NCBI GenBank assembly: GCA_947176615.1
Contig: CAMWRO010000101.1
Span: 1 to 8,865 of the forward strand
Origin: an uncultured Porphyromonadaceae bacterium
GTDB lineage: Bacteria > Bacteroidota > Bacteroidia > Bacteroidales > Muribaculaceae
Direction: 5' to 3'
Length of the DNA stretch: 8,865 nucleotides
Each line of letters begins with the position of its first letter. Positions within the stretch are counted from its first letter, which is position 1. The notes beneath the pieces are model-generated. The model did not search any database. It was given only the letters and a program-made list of their open reading frames with translations, and was not told where the DNA came from. Position numbers and translations under genes: made by a program. Below are positions 7,065-8,865 of the stretch, one piece after another.

Positions 7065-7097
7065 GATTAAAGCGAGCGCAATGAAATCGCCTTAATC
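7065..7097 (+). other. Hairpin in the 5' leader of the dehydrogenase mRNA
   Basis: GATTAAAGCG (7065-7074) pairs with CGCCTTAATC (7088-7097) over ten positions with one A-C mismatch and a 13 nt loop. No T-run follows, so it is not a terminator. It does not match any riboswitch I recognise. A four-codon reading frame, ATG to TAA (7081-7095), overlaps it but is too short to be taken as a gene. Confidence 0.3.
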
Positions 7098-7202
7098 CTT
7101 GCTCGTCAGTTGCAGAACTATGGCAATGTCTATCTTCACAAGTCCAAAATAATTCTCCATACCACTCACTGCAATACTTTAAATAATTTCGGACACTCAT
7201 TT

Positions 7203-7964
7203 ATGAAAACAGTATTTATTACCGGCGGAGCCACCGGAATCGGGGCAGCAACAGTCAGAAAATTTGTCAACGAAGGGTGGAACACCGCCTTTATGGATAT
7301 AAATGTGAAAGCGGCTCAAGAGCTGATGGAAAGCATCAATCAGCCGCTGCGGACACTTTTTATCGAGGGCAACACCTGCGACCGAGCCGACATACACCGG
7401 GCCGTGGAGGAAACAGTCGCCAAATTCGGCCATATCGACAGCGTGGTAGCCAACGCCGGCATCCATCGCAGCAACACCCTGCTCGACATCACCGACGAGG
7501 AACTTGACCTCGTGATTCAGACCAATGTCTACGGAACGGTCAACACTCTGCGCGAGGCTGTGCCCCACATTATCGCCGCCGGTGGCGGCTCGGTGGTTAT
7601 CAATGCCTCTGACCAGTGGTTTGTCGGCAAGCCCCACAGTTTTGCCTACGGACTGAGCAAAGGCGCAATCGGACAGATTACCCGCAGCCTCGCAATCGAC
7701 CTCGGCCCGCAAGGAGTAAGGGTCAACGCCGTGTGTCCCGGAACGATACACACCCCGCTCGTCGACAACCTGTTTGAGAAAAATTCAAAAAAAGAAAATC
7801 GCCCGGTCGAGGACTACTGGCGCGAAGAAAACGCGATGTATGCCTGCGGGCGTGTCGGTACCCCCGAAGAAGTTGCCGAAATGATTTATTTCCTTGCCGG
7901 TGACAAGTCAAGTTTCTGCACCGGAGGCCACTATCTCATCGACGGCGGTCTCGTGGCAAGATGA
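7203..7964 (+). CDS. Classical short-chain dehydrogenase/reductase (SDR) family oxidoreductase
   Basis: This 253-residue cytosolic enzyme reduces or oxidises a carbonyl/alcohol pair with a nicotinamide cofactor. It shows the full classical SDR set: cofactor-binding TGGATGIG (7-14), NAG (84-86), and the catalytic tetrad Asn108, Ser136, Tyr149 and Lys153 (YGLSK). It also has the PG motif after strand six (179-180) and the C-terminal GGHYLIDGG. Asp32 at the end of the second strand (FMDIN) favours NAD(H) over NADP(H). The frame is open back to an ATG at 7110, but the start at 7203 is chosen because MKTVFITGG begins the Rossmann fold immediately, as in the family. The substrate cannot be told: close SDR relatives range from sugar and polyol dehydrogenases to ketoacyl reductases. 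It is a single gene, divergent from the regulator and convergent with the peptidase. Confidence 0.93.
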   Translation: MKTVFITGGATGIGAATVRKFVNEGWNTAFMDINVKAAQELMESINQPLRTLFIEGNTCDRADIHRAVEETVAKFGHIDSVVANAGIHRSNTLLDITDEELDLVIQTNVYGTVNTLREAVPHIIAAGGGSVVINASDQWFVGKPHSFAYGLSKGAIGQITRSLAIDLGPQGVRVNAVCPGTIHTPLVDNLFEKNSKKENRPVEDYWREENAMYACGRVGTPEEVAEMIYFLAGDKSSFCTGGHYLIDGGLVAR

Positions 7965-7973
7965 CAATTGCCT

Positions 7974-8837
7974 CTAAAGAGCGTTGTATGAGGGGGAGAA
8001 TGTGTCGCCGGCGGTTATGTCGCCGGTCGACAGCCCCTTGCGCAGCCATCGCGACCGCTGGGCCGAGGTGCCGTGATTGAACGAGTCGGGGACGGTGTAA
8101 CCCTGCGCCTGTTTCTGTAGATAATCGTCGCCAATCTTGTTGGCGGCGTTAAGGGCCTCCTCTATGTCGCCGTCTTCGAGCGAATTAAACATTTTGTTGT
8201 CGTGGTGGGCCCACACTCCGGCAAGGAAGTCGGCCTGAAGTTCAAGGCGCACACTGATTTTGTTGGCCTCGGTCTTAGATGTCCGGCTCATCGCCTGATG
8301 CGCGTCGTCGAGTATGCCGAGCAGATATTGCACATGATGCCCCACCTCGTGGGCGATGACATAGGCGTAGGCAAAATCACCGTCGGCACCGAGATTGCGC
8401 TTCATATCGCGGAAAAACGACAGGTCGATATAGACGCTTTGGTCGGCCGAACAATAAAACGGACCTGTCGAGGCGGTGGCGCCGCCACAACCGCTCTGCA
8501 CCGAGCCTGAAAAGAGGACGAGTCGGGGAGGCTCATATTCGCGCCCCATCTGTGAGAACAGCTGTGTCCACACATCCTCGGTTCCTGCGAGAATCTGACG
8601 GGAAAAACGCGCAAGTTCCTCCTCCTCGGCCGTCGGGGTATAGGATTGCTCGGTCTGACTGCCGCCAAGGAGAGTGCCACTGTTGGACATGAGGACCTCG
8701 AGGGGGTTTCCACCCGAAATCCATGCAATAATGGCAGCAATAATCACCGCGCCGATGCCCGCACCGGCAAATTTGCGACCGCCGCCACCGCGGCGGTCGT
8801 CAACGTTGGAACTTTCGCGTCGTCCGTTCAGTCTCAT
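7974..8837 (-). CDS. ypfJ: YpfJ-family neutral zinc metallopeptidase, membrane-anchored
   Basis: This 287-residue protein has the start typical of the YpfJ (Zn_peptidase) family, MRLNGRRESSNVDDRRG, then a Gly-rich turn and one transmembrane helix (about 25-41). The remaining domain should lie in the periplasm. Zinc and catalytic residues are in HEVGH (163-167, inside VIAHEVGHHVQ); the third ligand is probably Glu199 in RLELQADFLAGVWA (197-210). Cys117 and Cys129 (SGCGGA and GPFYC) are placed to form a conserved disulfide. FNHGTSAQR (253-261) is another family signature. Length is normal for the family. Its natural substrate is not known to me. Its stop is 9 bp from the dehydrogenase stop on the opposite strand, and no clear terminator separates them. 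Only 28 bp upstream of the ATG lie in the window, so its promoter is not assigned. Confidence 0.93.
   Translation of the reverse strand: MRLNGRRESSNVDDRRGGGGRKFAGAGIGAVIIAAIIAWISGGNPLEVLMSNSGTLLGGSQTEQSYTPTAEEEELARFSRQILAGTEDVWTQLFSQMGREYEPPRLVLFSGSVQSGCGGATASTGPFYCSADQSVYIDLSFFRDMKRNLGADGDFAYAYVIAHEVGHHVQYLLGILDDAHQAMSRTSKTEANKISVRLELQADFLAGVWAHHDNKMFNSLEDGDIEEALNAANKIGDDYLQKQAQGYTVPDSFNHGTSAQRSRWLRKGLSTGDITAGDTFSPSYNAL
8776..8799. repeat. GC-rich perfect inverted repeat inside the 5' end of the peptidase gene
   Basis: CGACCGCCGC (8776-8785) and GCGGCGGTCG (8790-8799) form a perfect 10 bp stem with a 4 nt loop. It covers about codons 13-21, which encode the DDRRGGGGR stretch, so repeated Arg and Gly codons may explain it. 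In the mRNA it would be a very stable hairpin about 38 nt after the start codon. Confidence 0.6.
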
Positions 8838-8865
8838 GAGCCTGTCTTTTACAAGTTTATATGCT

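Noticed and set aside
7081..7095. Four-codon leader peptide (MKSP) before the dehydrogenase
   Set aside because: Too short, with no repeated regulatory codons and no clear ribosome site; expected by chance.
7110..7202. N-terminal extension of the dehydrogenase by 31 residues
   Set aside because: The extension is Asn/His-rich with no family similarity, and SDR proteins normally begin a few residues before the TGxxxGxG motif, as the start at 7203 gives.
7965..7980. Bidirectional terminator between the convergent dehydrogenase and peptidase genes
   Set aside because: Only a 4 bp palindrome (CTCT-AA-AGAG) is present, with no T-run on either side.
8852..8859. Promoter-like TAAACTTG upstream of the peptidase on the minus strand
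   Set aside because: It differs from TAnnTTTG at one position and would leave a leader of under 10 nt; the upstream -33 region lies outside the window, so it cannot be judged.

Overview
The window looks like chromosomal DNA from a gut Bacteroidales species, most likely a Muribaculaceae member. The reasons are a SusC/SusD outer-membrane pair, a DUF6377-type membrane regulator, promoters of the Bacteroidetes form (TAnnTTTG, once with TTTG 20 bp upstream), poor Shine-Dalgarno sequences, and fairly GC-rich genes separated by AT-rich gaps. The family-level assignment is an inference from general character, not a database match.

Left and centre (1-6932, all on the minus strand): in transcription order there is a membrane-bound HTH regulator (6932-5259), a 197 bp spacer with candidate regulatory elements, a SusC/RagA TonB-dependent transporter (5061-2098), and a SusD/RagB surface lipoprotein (2085-343). 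After a heptad-repeat hairpin comes the start of a histidine-type (branch 2, MINPP/phytase-like) phosphatase that runs to the window edge (228-1). The likely logic is that the regulator senses a ligand in the periplasm, activates susCD, and SusCD imports the ligand. The phosphatase hints that the ligand may carry phosphate groups. No glycoside hydrolase is visible. The phosphatase reading frame is broken by in-frame stops exactly at its RHG catalytic motif. This is either true decay or sequence error at the end of a contig.

Right (6933-8865): a 270 bp divergent intergenic region carries two candidate promoters whose elements interlock. It separates the regulator from a classical short-chain dehydrogenase/reductase on the plus strand (7203-7964). 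Converging on that gene, with only 9 bp between stop codons, is a YpfJ-family neutral zinc metallopeptidase on the minus strand (8837-7974). Neither has an obvious link to the SusCD locus.

I found no tRNA, rRNA, CRISPR array, insertion sequence or phage gene. I did not find a clearly new multi-gene system. The most unusual points are the broken phosphatase and the structured regulatory DNA around the regulator.
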